DNA of 64,000 nucleotides from Cupriavidus sp. IDO (lineage in GTDB: Bacteria; Pseudomonadota; Gammaproteobacteria; Burkholderiales; Burkholderiaceae). The translations under genes and the position numbers were made by a program. Positions 17,182 through 24,966 of the stretch are shown piece by piece (position 1 is the stretch's first letter; each line of letters starts with the position of its first letter). The notes under the pieces were generated by a model that worked only from the letters and a program-made list of their open reading frames with translations, did no database searches and was not told the origin of the DNA. Location: assembly GCF_000812465.1 (NCBI RefSeq), contig NZ_JWMA01000201.1, forward strand, positions 1 to 64,000. The letters run 5' to 3'.

Positions 17182-18159
17182 TCAGAGTTGTTCACTGACG
17201 AGGACCTTGCGTCGAATCAGGTCTTCCAGGATGCCGGAGTCCTTTGCCAGCCTTGCCTTGAATTCCTCAGGCGTGCTGCTCACGACGTCAAACCCGTTCT
17301 GGGCGAACCGCTTCGCGATCTCCGGGTTGCGCATCACCTCCGCAGTGGCCGAAACGATCTTTCGCCGGACGTCTGCCGGCAGGCCACTGGGGGCTGCCAG
17401 GCCAACCCAGGTGGGGTACTCCAGGCCGGGAATGGACTCACTCATGGTCGGAACACCCGGCAGCAGTGCTGACCGCTTCGATGATCCGACGGCAATGGCC
17501 CTGACCTTGCCGGCCTGGATATGCGGAAGCAGCACGGATACCCCCGCGAACGCGAAATCGATGTGCCCGCCGAGCAGGTCCGTAATCATCGGCGCCGCTC
17601 CCTTGTAGGGAACGTGAGTCGTTTTCAATTGGCGCGCCAAGGCCATCTGGGCACTGTTGACGTGCCCGGCCGACGCCACGCCCGACGTGCCATACGTGGT
17701 GCCTGGATGGGCTTTGAGGTAGGCGATCAGCTCTTCCAGGTTCTTGACGGGCAGATCGCCGCGGGTGACCAGAACTTGCGGCGTCGTCACCAGGAGGTTC
17801 AGGTAGTCGAACGACTTGAAGGTGTCGTAGCGCAACGCCTTCATGATCTGGTAGTTGGCCGCTTGCGTATCCAGCGCAAGCATCAGCGTGTAGCCGTCGG
17901 GCTTCGAACGGGCGACCTCTGCAGCGCCGATGGATCCGCCGGCGCCAGGCTTGTTTTCGATCACGACAGGTTGTCCCAGCTTCTCGCCGAGGGCCACGCT
18001 GATGATGCGAGCCGTCTGATCGACGGCGCCGCCGGCCGCGAACGGGACGATCAGGCGGATCGGTTGATGGGGATACCCCTCTGCCGAAACCAATGCGCTG
18101 GCACTGGCACAGATAGCGAATACGGTGGCGTTGAAAAGGCGTCGATAGATGGATGCCAT
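17182..18159 (-). CDS. Bug/TctC-family periplasmic solute-binding protein
   Basis: This is a 325-residue secreted receptor. A Sec signal runs to about SALVSAEG, then come QPIRLIVPFAAGGAVDQTA, NKPGAGGSIGA, HVPYKGAAPMITDLLGGH and LPGVPTMSE. It delivers an organic acid or amide to an unknown importer. There is no TctAB pair here, although an MFS transporter sits in the same operon. The ATG at 18159 has GGAGACAACC upstream. It is the second gene of the operon. Confidence 0.92.
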   Translation of the reverse strand: MASIYRRLFNATVFAICASASALVSAEGYPHQPIRLIVPFAAGGAVDQTARIISVALGEKLGQPVVIENKPGAGGSIGAAEVARSKPDGYTLMLALDTQAANYQIMKALRYDTFKSFDYLNLLVTTPQVLVTRGDLPVKNLEELIAYLKAHPGTTYGTSGVASAGHVNSAQMALARQLKTTHVPYKGAAPMITDLLGGHIDFAFAGVSVLLPHIQAGKVRAIAVGSSKRSALLPGVPTMSESIPGLEYPTWVGLAAPSGLPADVRRKIVSATAEVMRNPEIAKRFAQNGFDVVSSTPEEFKARLAKDSGILEDLIRRKVLVSEQL

Positions 18160-18250
18160 GGTTGTCTCCGATCTTGTTTTTATCCGGCCGGTTCCAGCGA
18201 TCGCATGAACCTGGCCGGGCACAGGTGCGGGGCGTTAAGGTGTTTGGGCG

Positions 18251-19045
18251 TTAAGGTGTGCTGGCGATCAGGCCGCCGTCGACGACGATCTCGGTGCCGG
18301 TGACGTAACGGCTCTCGTCGGCGGCCAGGAACAGCGCGGCATGGGCCGTGTCCCAGGCGTCACCCATGTATTTCATGGGAATCTGGTTGTTCCGGCGCGC
18401 CAGGAAACCTTCCGGGTCACCCTGCGCATATTTCTGGACCAGGTTATCGAGAAGCGGCGTATGCATGAGGCCTGGCACCACGCAGTTCAGCCGGATACCT
18501 TCTGCGGCGTGGATCACGGCTGTCGTTTTCGTGAACTGGATCAGCGCCGCCTTGGCCGCTGCATAGGCAACCTGGGGCTTGCCAACGTAGCGCAGGCCAG
18601 CGACCGAAGATACGTTGATGACAGAACCGGCGCCCTGCTTGCGCATGATCGGCAGCACATGCTTGCAGGCGAGATACGCGCCTTTCAGGTTCACCTGGAT
18701 CTGAGCGTCCCAGACTTCTTCCGTCATATCAACGGGTCCGCCGGGCTGCGACAGGCCAACATTGTTGACCAGGATGTCGATGCGCCCATACCGCTCGAAG
18801 CACTCGTTGACCACGCGCTCGACGTCATGGGCTTTGGTGGAGTCGCACTGCACCACATGGGCGTGGCTGCCTTCTTCCTGGATCAGCTTGCGCGTTTCTT
18901 CGGCGTTCGCCAGATTGAGGTCGGTGCCGAAAATCCTGGCACCCTGCCGGGCCATCAGGACCGCCATGGCTCTTCCATTGCCCCATCCCTGGGCCACTGC
19001 GCCACATCCCATGATGAGGGCAACCTTGTCGGTCAGTTTCAGCAT
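18251..19045 (-). CDS. Short-chain dehydrogenase/reductase
   Basis: This 264-residue NAD(P)-dependent oxidoreductase has the SDR catalytic set: Asn in the helix 4 region, S146/S147 in NVSSVAG, Y161 and K165 in YAAAK. The glycine-rich cofactor motif is an unusual MGCGAVAQGWGNG instead of TGxxxGxG. It is the first gene of the operon and has an AAGGAGA site before the ATG at 19045. It probably oxidises the imported hydroxylated substrate to a ketone or lactone. Confidence 0.9.
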   Translation of the reverse strand: MLKLTDKVALIMGCGAVAQGWGNGRAMAVLMARQGARIFGTDLNLANAEETRKLIQEEGSHAHVVQCDSTKAHDVERVVNECFERYGRIDILVNNVGLSQPGGPVDMTEEVWDAQIQVNLKGAYLACKHVLPIMRKQGAGSVINVSSVAGLRYVGKPQVAYAAAKAALIQFTKTTAVIHAAEGIRLNCVVPGLMHTPLLDNLVQKYAQGDPEGFLARRNNQIPMKYMGDAWDTAHAALFLAADESRYVTGTEIVVDGGLIASTP

Positions 19046-19140
19046 TCGATTGATCTCCTTTATGGCATCGCGACCTGTCATGCCGGTCAGCGTCGGGAGA
19101 AATCGTAAGCAGGACCGATTGATAAGTGAAATTCTTTGTA

Positions 19141-19173
19141 CCTATTTAATGATAGAGTTTAGGAATAAATAGG
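19141..19173. promoter_or_regulatory. Long-spaced palindrome, likely LysR-type operator
   Basis: CCTATTTA (19141-19148) and TAAATAGG (19166-19173) form a perfect 8-bp inverted repeat with a 17-bp spacer. It lies in the AT-rich divergent promoter region between the SDR operon and the LysR gene. Two half-sites about 25 bp centre to centre fit a LysR-type tetramer footprint or a recognition/activation pair. Confidence 0.5.
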
Positions 19174-19237
19174 CCGCCGCCACGGCAGCCTGGATCTGCT
19201 CGATCCGCCAGCTGGATCGGGTCTCTTGTGATGAGGA

Positions 19238-20182
19238 ATGCGCGTGAATGTGACGCCACGTCAACTCAGAATCTTCCTGGCCCTTGCCGAGTCGCTCAAT
19301 TTCAGTCGTACGGCGGAGAAGTTCTTCGTGACACAGCCGTCCCTCAGCAAGGCTGTGAAGGACCTGGAGGACGCGTTGGGCGTCGTATTGTTCGAGCGCT
19401 CCACGCGCTCGGTGCGGCTGACAGCGGCCGGTGAGCGCATGACCTCACTGGCGCGGCGCGTGGTCGGGGAATTCGATACCGGTCTGCAGCGTCTGCAGGG
19501 CCTGGCGGATCATGAAGCCCACCACGTCGCCATCGCGGCGATCCCGTCGCTGGCAAATGCCGTGCTCCCGGGGGTCTGCGCGAATCTGGATAATCACTTT
19601 CCCGGGCCGCGCTTCACGATCTACGACGGCACCAACGCGTCCACGATTCTGCGCCTGGTCAACTATCAGGTGGATTTCGCCCTGGCCTCCGCAGCGCCGT
19701 CGCACCCCGAGCTGGAGTACGAGGAGGTCATGCGCGACCGCTTTGCGCTGCTCGCGCCGGAGGGGTGGGAGACGGCGGTGCGACCGGTCATGCGAATGGA
19801 AGAACTGCTCGATCTGCCACTGATCAGCGGAACCGACGCGAGTACCGCCAAGGAGTACGTCAGCGCGGCGTTCCTGCAGCGGGGCATTGTCTTCCGTCCG
19901 AAGCTCTCGTTTGACCAGGTGGCCACCGCGGCGGGATTTGTACGCCAGGGGTTGGGGATAGCGATACAACCCTACCTGGGCATCATGCCGCTGCTGGATC
20001 TGCGGGGGATGCGTCTCTGCCAGATCGAGGATGGTCCAATCCGGTCAGTTGGAATCGTACGGCGCAAAGGCTCGCCCCTGTCGCCGATCGCCGAAAAAGC
20101 ACTGGAGGAGGTGCGTGCCGCCGCCGGGAAGCTGGTGCAGCATCTGCCGGCATGGATTCACCCGCCTGCGACCTCGCCTTGA
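19238..20182 (+). CDS. LysR-family transcriptional regulator
   Basis: This 314-residue regulator has an N-terminal winged HTH (TPRQLRIFLALAESLNFSRT, then TQPSLSKAVKDLE) and a C-terminal effector domain of periplasmic-binding fold from about residue 90. It diverges from the six-gene catabolic operon, the usual arrangement for a LysR activator that responds to a pathway intermediate. The ATG at 19238 has a close GAGGA site; GTG at 19244 is possible. Confidence 0.92.
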   Translation: MRVNVTPRQLRIFLALAESLNFSRTAEKFFVTQPSLSKAVKDLEDALGVVLFERSTRSVRLTAAGERMTSLARRVVGEFDTGLQRLQGLADHEAHHVAIAAIPSLANAVLPGVCANLDNHFPGPRFTIYDGTNASTILRLVNYQVDFALASAAPSHPELEYEEVMRDRFALLAPEGWETAVRPVMRMEELLDLPLISGTDASTAKEYVSAAFLQRGIVFRPKLSFDQVATAAGFVRQGLGIAIQPYLGIMPLLDLRGMRLCQIEDGPIRSVGIVRRKGSPLSPIAEKALEEVRAAAGKLVQHLPAWIHPPATSP

Positions 20183-20351
20183 TCGCCGGGTGATGCGTAT
20201 TGGCGGGCGCTTGACGGGCGCCGGAAACGGGCGACCTCGATCAGGACGGTGGAGGTGGTAATCGGCTACGCCGTTGGCGGATGAAAAGGCCGATTATGCG
20301 AAAACAGCGGCAACGGTCGCCCCTTACGGCAAGATCGAACGCACAACAATG

Positions 20352-20993
20352 TCAACGCATCGAACCGGATAGCAGGACCGTTTTGCCTTTGGCGGACGGA
20401 ACCGCATACAGCAAGGCCTTTGCGACAGCAGTTGCCTCGATTGGCTTGTAGTTTGAGGGGATGAGGAAGCCGAGCGCCTTGCCGAGCGCAAATCCCAGCT
20501 TCTCACCCTGCCGCACCGGCTGCCCTACAGCTTCCCGGTCTCCAACAAGAAGAGAAGGACGTGCGATGACCAATCCTTCGAACGGCATTTGCGCCAACGC
20601 GCTCTCGAGATCTCCCTTTACACGGCTATAGAAGACCTTCGAGTTTGGGTCAGCCCCCATCGCGCTCACCAGGCCCGCCTTCTTGACGCCAGCGACCAGT
20701 GCCGACGTGGCGACCGCCAGATTGGCGTCGTAGTCGATAGCGCGAAATGCGGCTTGGTTGCCGGCGACCTTTATCGTGGTTCCAAGCGCCAAATACACCT
20801 CATCCGCAGGCGGCAGGGAAGACAGAGCAGCGAAGTCAACGACATGGGTTGTCAGTTTGGGATGCCGGATTGCCGGCGCCCTGCGGCCTAGGCTGTGCAC
20901 CTCGACCACGGATTCATCGGCCAATAAACCATTGAGTATCTCTCTCCCCACCAGGCCGGTGGCTCCTGCGATGATGACGGTTCGGTTTGCCAT
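20352..20993 (-). CDS. NAD(P)-binding oxidoreductase, NmrA/HTATIP2-like atypical SDR
   Basis: This 213-residue Rossmann protein has an N-terminal GATGLVGREI dinucleotide motif and blocks LGTTIKVAGNQAAFRAIDYD, YSRVKGDLE and ARPSLLVGDRE. These match the atypical SDR group that includes HTATIP2-like proteins. The group often lacks a proven reaction. A GGAG site precedes the ATG at 20993. It is convergent with LysR and probably monocistronic. Confidence 0.85.
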   Translation of the reverse strand: MANRTVIIAGATGLVGREILNGLLADESVVEVHSLGRRAPAIRHPKLTTHVVDFAALSSLPPADEVYLALGTTIKVAGNQAAFRAIDYDANLAVATSALVAGVKKAGLVSAMGADPNSKVFYSRVKGDLESALAQMPFEGLVIARPSLLVGDREAVGQPVRQGEKLGFALGKALGFLIPSNYKPIEATAVAKALLYAVPSAKGKTVLLSGSMR

Positions 20994-21478
20994 TGGCAGA
21001 TACTCCGTAATAAGCAGATTCTCTTACAAGCCGTTGCTTGGCAGGCGAGGCCGAAGGCTTATTGGACCAACTGCAGATCGCCTTCGCCGTCGAAATTGGC
21101 GCATCCCGTCGCGGCGACACGCCATCTCGGCACGTCGAAGAGCAAGTCGTCGCGCTGCGCGTGGCGTCCTCGTGACGACCGACATACTCGCCTACTTCTT
21201 GCGCAACATCAGTTTGGACCAGGCGAAGGGCATTGTCTGTCCGTCGTTCCCGGGGCGCATCATACCCAGGCGCAGTCAATCCGACACGGTCGAGGCTTGC
21301 AACTCCCAGCGCTGCTTGCCCTTCCTCATGCCCGTGTCGTTGTCGAATACGCATTAACGACGAATCCGTGTCAGATTTTTCCCTATTTCTCCCGACATCG
21401 CTCTTCCAGATAGCTCCTCGCTATAGTGAAGACCAGTAAGCGCCTTGGCGGTGCCTGCAACAGTGCTAGGAGGGAGAA
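20994..21478. other. 485-bp stretch without a supported gene
   Basis: Frames on both strands here have low-quality composition and no ribosome binding sites. The right end must contain the promoter of the hypothetical gene at 21479. No repeat or RNA gene recognised. Confidence 0.45.
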
Positions 21479-22192
21479 ATGGATTGCACGTCGTCCGGTC
21501 CACGAGCGTCTAGGGAAACTTCGCGAATCGCACAACGAGGGCAGGCGCCACGCGCGACCCTCGGACAGCCGGGTGTGGCGGAATTACTGCTAAGGTCTGT
21601 GATGGCGTCGACGTGCGGTGCACTCAGCCCAGTCACGCTGGCGGCTCACGTTGGCAGGCCATTGCATAAGGGCAGATGCGACGTCGACGCATGTCTGAAG
21701 CACGGGGACCGTCGGCAGCAGCGATGGTTGGCCGAGCTCAGGCAGGCGGGGGCTATCGTTGGCAGCGCGCATGTTGTCCTGGATGGCGAGCTACCGTCAA
21801 GCAGCTACATGCCATGGCGTAACGGAATGCTGCCGTTTGGGACAGGGCAAGACGACAACTTTGCGCAGTGCCTGGCGGTGGCCCGGCTATGCGACCAGTA
21901 CTCTCAGCGAGAAGCGGCATTCGGTCCGGCATGGCTCACCATCCGCTATTTCCTGGACTTTGGGCCGAGTACCGGGGTGCGGGAAGCCCTGACGGTTTCG
22001 CCGGTGCGGCATCAACAGCTTGGCCCCTTGTGCCAGCAGAACCTCGAAGTACTCGAGGCAGGAGCCAGGGTCGCTACGCTAACCATTGTCCATGAGCACG
22101 CGGTTGAATCCGCCGCCGGGAGGGGACGGTGGTCAGCTCGTAGCCAGGCGACCGCTGCCGATCGACCCGTTTTAGCCGAGCCTCCGCCGTAG
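21479..22192 (+). CDS. Hypothetical protein
   Basis: I do not recognise this 237-residue protein. An excellent AGGAGGG site sits 4-5 nt before the ATG, and third codon positions are moderately GC-rich, which argue for a real gene. The central part (AHVVLDGELPSSSY, FGPAWLTIRYFLDFGPS) is protein-like, while the first 30 residues and the last 25 are low-complexity. No membrane helix or signal peptide is clear. It is flanked by the NmrA-like gene and the second Nudix gene in a patch of below-average GC, so recent acquisition is possible. Confidence 0.5.
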   Translation: MDCTSSGPRASRETSRIAQRGQAPRATLGQPGVAELLLRSVMASTCGALSPVTLAAHVGRPLHKGRCDVDACLKHGDRRQQRWLAELRQAGAIVGSAHVVLDGELPSSSYMPWRNGMLPFGTGQDDNFAQCLAVARLCDQYSQREAAFGPAWLTIRYFLDFGPSTGVREALTVSPVRHQQLGPLCQQNLEVLEAGARVATLTIVHEHAVESAAGRGRWSARSQATAADRPVLAEPPP

Positions 22193-22465
22193 GCCCCCGG
22201 CGTCAGATAAAGTGAATCTGAGGTGCGGCTGCAGAATCTCGCGACATTAGACTTTAAGGCTCTGGCCTTGCCGACGCTTTGGAGTCCCGATCATGCGATG
22301 CAGGGGCAGCGTCACGATCTGCGATCCACGCATGCCGAGAGACTGGCTACTCGCAAGCCGAACTTGCGCCGCAATCGATGGCCGCGGCATTTCCTTGCCC
22401 GGATGCCCTTTCGCGAGGGGCGAGTATGATTAATTCTGCGGGGACTTCCATTGCAGGAACAGATT

Positions 22466-22840
22466 GTGAAATCCAAAACCAGGGCCACAGTTGTTTGCGT
22501 ACGCGGCGACCGTGTGCTGCTAGTTTCCAGGGACGGGAGCAGGTGGGCTCTGCCTGGCGGGCGCCCGAGCAAAGAGGAGACATTTGCTGATGCAGCGGGC
22601 CGAGAGCTGGAGGAAGAGACGGCCTTGACCGCCAAGGGGCTGGTGTTCTTGTTTCAGGTAATCGGCACGACGACAGTGCATCAGGTTTTCGGAGCAAACA
22701 TTAGCAAAACCGCTGCGCCGAGGCCTAACAAAGAAATTGCGTATTGTCAGTGGTTCTCGCTTTTGGAGATAGCTGAGATCGTCGTCAGTCCTACAACGCG
22801 CCAAATCGTTGAGTCGATTTTTCAGCTACACCGATGCTAG
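22466..22840 (+). CDS. Nudix hydrolase (copy 2)
   Basis: This 124-residue protein is a close paralog of the gene at 8522-8896. The Nudix box reads GRPSKEE, seven residues, then RELEEET, with Ala where the late glycine usually sits. A GTG start at 22466 with AGGA upstream matches the start of copy 1 (MKTK versus GTG-encoded MKSK); the TTG at 22451 is less likely. The substrate is unknown. The pair implies duplication followed by divergence. Confidence 0.85.
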   Translation: MKSKTRATVVCVRGDRVLLVSRDGSRWALPGGRPSKEETFADAAGRELEEETALTAKGLVFLFQVIGTTTVHQVFGANISKTAAPRPNKEIAYCQWFSLLEIAEIVVSPTTRQIVESIFQLHRC

Positions 22841-22997
22841 ATGAGTGAGGGTGGCTGTTCGATAATGCGACACCGGAGATATCGGCGCGGCCGGACAACG
22901 CTATTTTGGTAATTGCGCTGCAATCACCACATCCGGGAGGTAAGGCGAGCGAGCCAACCGCGACTAGCGTGCGAGCGAATTCTATGTTCAGGCCCGC

Positions 22998-24653
22998 CTA
23001 TAACTCCTCCCTGATCGGCAACACCCTCAACACCCCGATCCCGATATGCTGCAACGGATCCATCCCCGGCTCGCTGTCGTAGGTCTTCAACTGCCCCTTC
23101 TCACGCGTGGTCCACGTCAGATGACGATGATTGCCATCGGCATCGGTCCGTAGCTCCACCCGATATGCCATATCGAGCAAGCCATCCTCCATGCTCTTGA
23201 TCATCCGTTCGCACAGCGCCGGGCTGTCCAGCACGACGCCCATCTCGGTATTCAGCTTCGCCGAGCGCGGATCCATATTGAGCGAGCCGATGAATACCAG
23301 GTGCCGGTCCACGATGTAGTTCTTGGCGTGCAGGCTGGCCCGGCTGGACGCCATCCAGGTGCGCGAGCGCTTGTTGCGCTTCGAGATTTCCTCGTAGGCG
23401 CTTGGCTTGAGTTCGTACAACTCGATGCCGGCGGCCACCAGCGCCTCGCGGTGCGGTGCGTAGCCGGCGTGCACGGCGCTGACATCCGTCGCGGCAAAGG
23501 AATTGGTCAGGATCCGCACCTTGACCCCGCGCCTGGCCATGGCGACCAGCCATGCCTCGCCGTCGTCGTCCGGCACGAAGTAAGGCGACACCAGCACCAC
23601 CTCGTTCTTCGCGCTGTTGATCAGCTTCTCCAGACGCGTGGTGGCATCGCCGTCCTCCTCGAGCTTGTGCGTGATCTTTGCCGCCTTGTCCGCCACGACT
23701 ACGGCCTTGCCGGTGTAGCCGGGCATGTGGCCGCGTTCAATCCCCTTTGCCAGGCCCGAATCGAGCAGCTCCTGCACGTAGGGGCTGGCGCGTGCCTGGT
23801 CGCCCTTGACTTCGAGCTGCTTGCGCAGCGCGCGCGCCTCGAGAGGGGTCTTCTCGCCGCCGGTAATCAGCGCGGCAACGGGATAGGCCGACTCGTCATT
23901 CCAGTACTCGTCGAAGACCGCCGAAACCTGCGGCACGGCGGGGCCTGCAATCAGCACGTCGAGGTCGCTGAAGTCGATGTCCGGCCGCGCCCCGAAATAG
24001 GCATCGCCGATATTGCGCCCGCCTACCACCGAAATCTGGTTGTCGACCGTCATCGACTTGTTGTGCATGCGGCGGTCGAGCCGGCTGAAGCCCAGCAGCA
24101 GCTCCAGCCAGCGCATGCTGCGGTTGGCAAACGGGTTGAAAAGCCGGACCTCGATGTTCGGATGGGAATCGATGGCCGACAGCGTCTTGTCCATGCCTTC
24201 GGTACGCAGGTCGTCCAGCAGCACGCGCACGTGCACGCCGCGGTCGGCGGCGTCGATGATGTCGCCCAGCACCGCGGCGCCGGTGCCCTTGGTCACGAAT
24301 TCATAGGTCTGCAGGTCCAGGCTGCGCGTGGCCGCTCGCGCCATGGCCAGCCGTGCGGCCAGGGCGTCGGGTCCGGATTGCAGCGGATAGAACAGCGACT
24401 CGCCAGGATGCTGGGCCAGCCGCGACGCCAGCACCTTGCCCAGCGGCGTGTCGCTGGTGTTGGCGGGCGCCACCGAAGGCGTGCGTTGCGCCGAGGCTGG
24501 CAGGCTGGCGCAGCCGGCCATGATGCCCGCGCAGCAACACAGGACGACCACCGTCATCAGGCGCCGCGCCCGCACCAGCCAGTCGAGCAGGTCCATCCGC
24601 GAAGCCGCGTCGCTTCGCCTGCTGGTCCGGGAATGGCGGATCGTCTGGATCAT
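22998..24653 (-). CDS. Phospholipase D family lipoprotein (cardiolipin-synthase C-like)
   Basis: This is a 551-residue membrane-anchored phosphatidyltransferase/phospholipase D. The N-terminus has a helix (LMTVVVLCCCAGIMAGC) ending in a lipobox-like MAGC with C48 as the lipidation site. Two HKD motifs are visible: HNKSMTVDNQISVVGGRN in the first half and HAKNYIVDRHLVFIGSLNMD in the second. ClsC/YmdC-like enzymes condense phospholipids to cardiolipin in the periplasm. The ATG at 24653 has GGGAGAGA upstream. It diverges from the acyl-CoA ligase operon. Confidence 0.9.
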   Translation of the reverse strand: MIQTIRHSRTSRRSDAASRMDLLDWLVRARRLMTVVVLCCCAGIMAGCASLPASAQRTPSVAPANTSDTPLGKVLASRLAQHPGESLFYPLQSGPDALAARLAMARAATRSLDLQTYEFVTKGTGAAVLGDIIDAADRGVHVRVLLDDLRTEGMDKTLSAIDSHPNIEVRLFNPFANRSMRWLELLLGFSRLDRRMHNKSMTVDNQISVVGGRNIGDAYFGARPDIDFSDLDVLIAGPAVPQVSAVFDEYWNDESAYPVAALITGGEKTPLEARALRKQLEVKGDQARASPYVQELLDSGLAKGIERGHMPGYTGKAVVVADKAAKITHKLEEDGDATTRLEKLINSAKNEVVLVSPYFVPDDDGEAWLVAMARRGVKVRILTNSFAATDVSAVHAGYAPHREALVAAGIELYELKPSAYEEISKRNKRSRTWMASSRASLHAKNYIVDRHLVFIGSLNMDPRSAKLNTEMGVVLDSPALCERMIKSMEDGLLDMAYRVELRTDADGNHRHLTWTTREKGQLKTYDSEPGMDPLQHIGIGVLRVLPIREEL

Positions 24654-24966
24654 CGGGTTCTCTCCCTGCGCCGGGAACACGAGAGCCGACGTGCCCGGCG
24701 CCCGCTACTTCCAAACATAGCCTGCCGCGCTGCCCGCCGGCAGTGGAAAGTTTCCTTTCCGCTACGGGCGTTTGTCCTACAAATCCGCCCCTGATGCACC
24801 GCTGCAGCGCAACAACGTTGCGCCAGACGCACACACCGGAGCGATTCGCAGAGCCGGCGGCGCGGCATTCTCTGTTCACAATGTGCACACCTGGAGCCCG
24901 AGCCCTTGTCCGTTCGGCTCCCGATAGGCTTGAATCGGGCCACCTTCCGACACAGGAAGGATGGAG
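24654..24966. other. Divergent promoter region
   Basis: This 313-bp region separates the phospholipase D gene from the acyl-CoA ligase operon. It contains the palindrome at 24807-24823 and a TGTTCACAATGTGCACA-like patch near 24870. No gene is supported. Confidence 0.45.
24807..24823. promoter_or_regulatory. Palindrome, probable operator of the CoA-ligase operon
   Basis: GCGCAAC, a 3-nt spacer and GTTGCGC form a perfect 7-bp inverted repeat 144 bp upstream of the acyl-CoA ligase start. The form suits a TetR, GntR or IclR-type dimer, but no regulator gene lies beside it. Confidence 0.45.

Noticed and set aside
20914-21354. Minus-strand frame of 146 codons
   Set aside because: It runs into the NmrA-like gene in another frame and its sequence is not protein-like.
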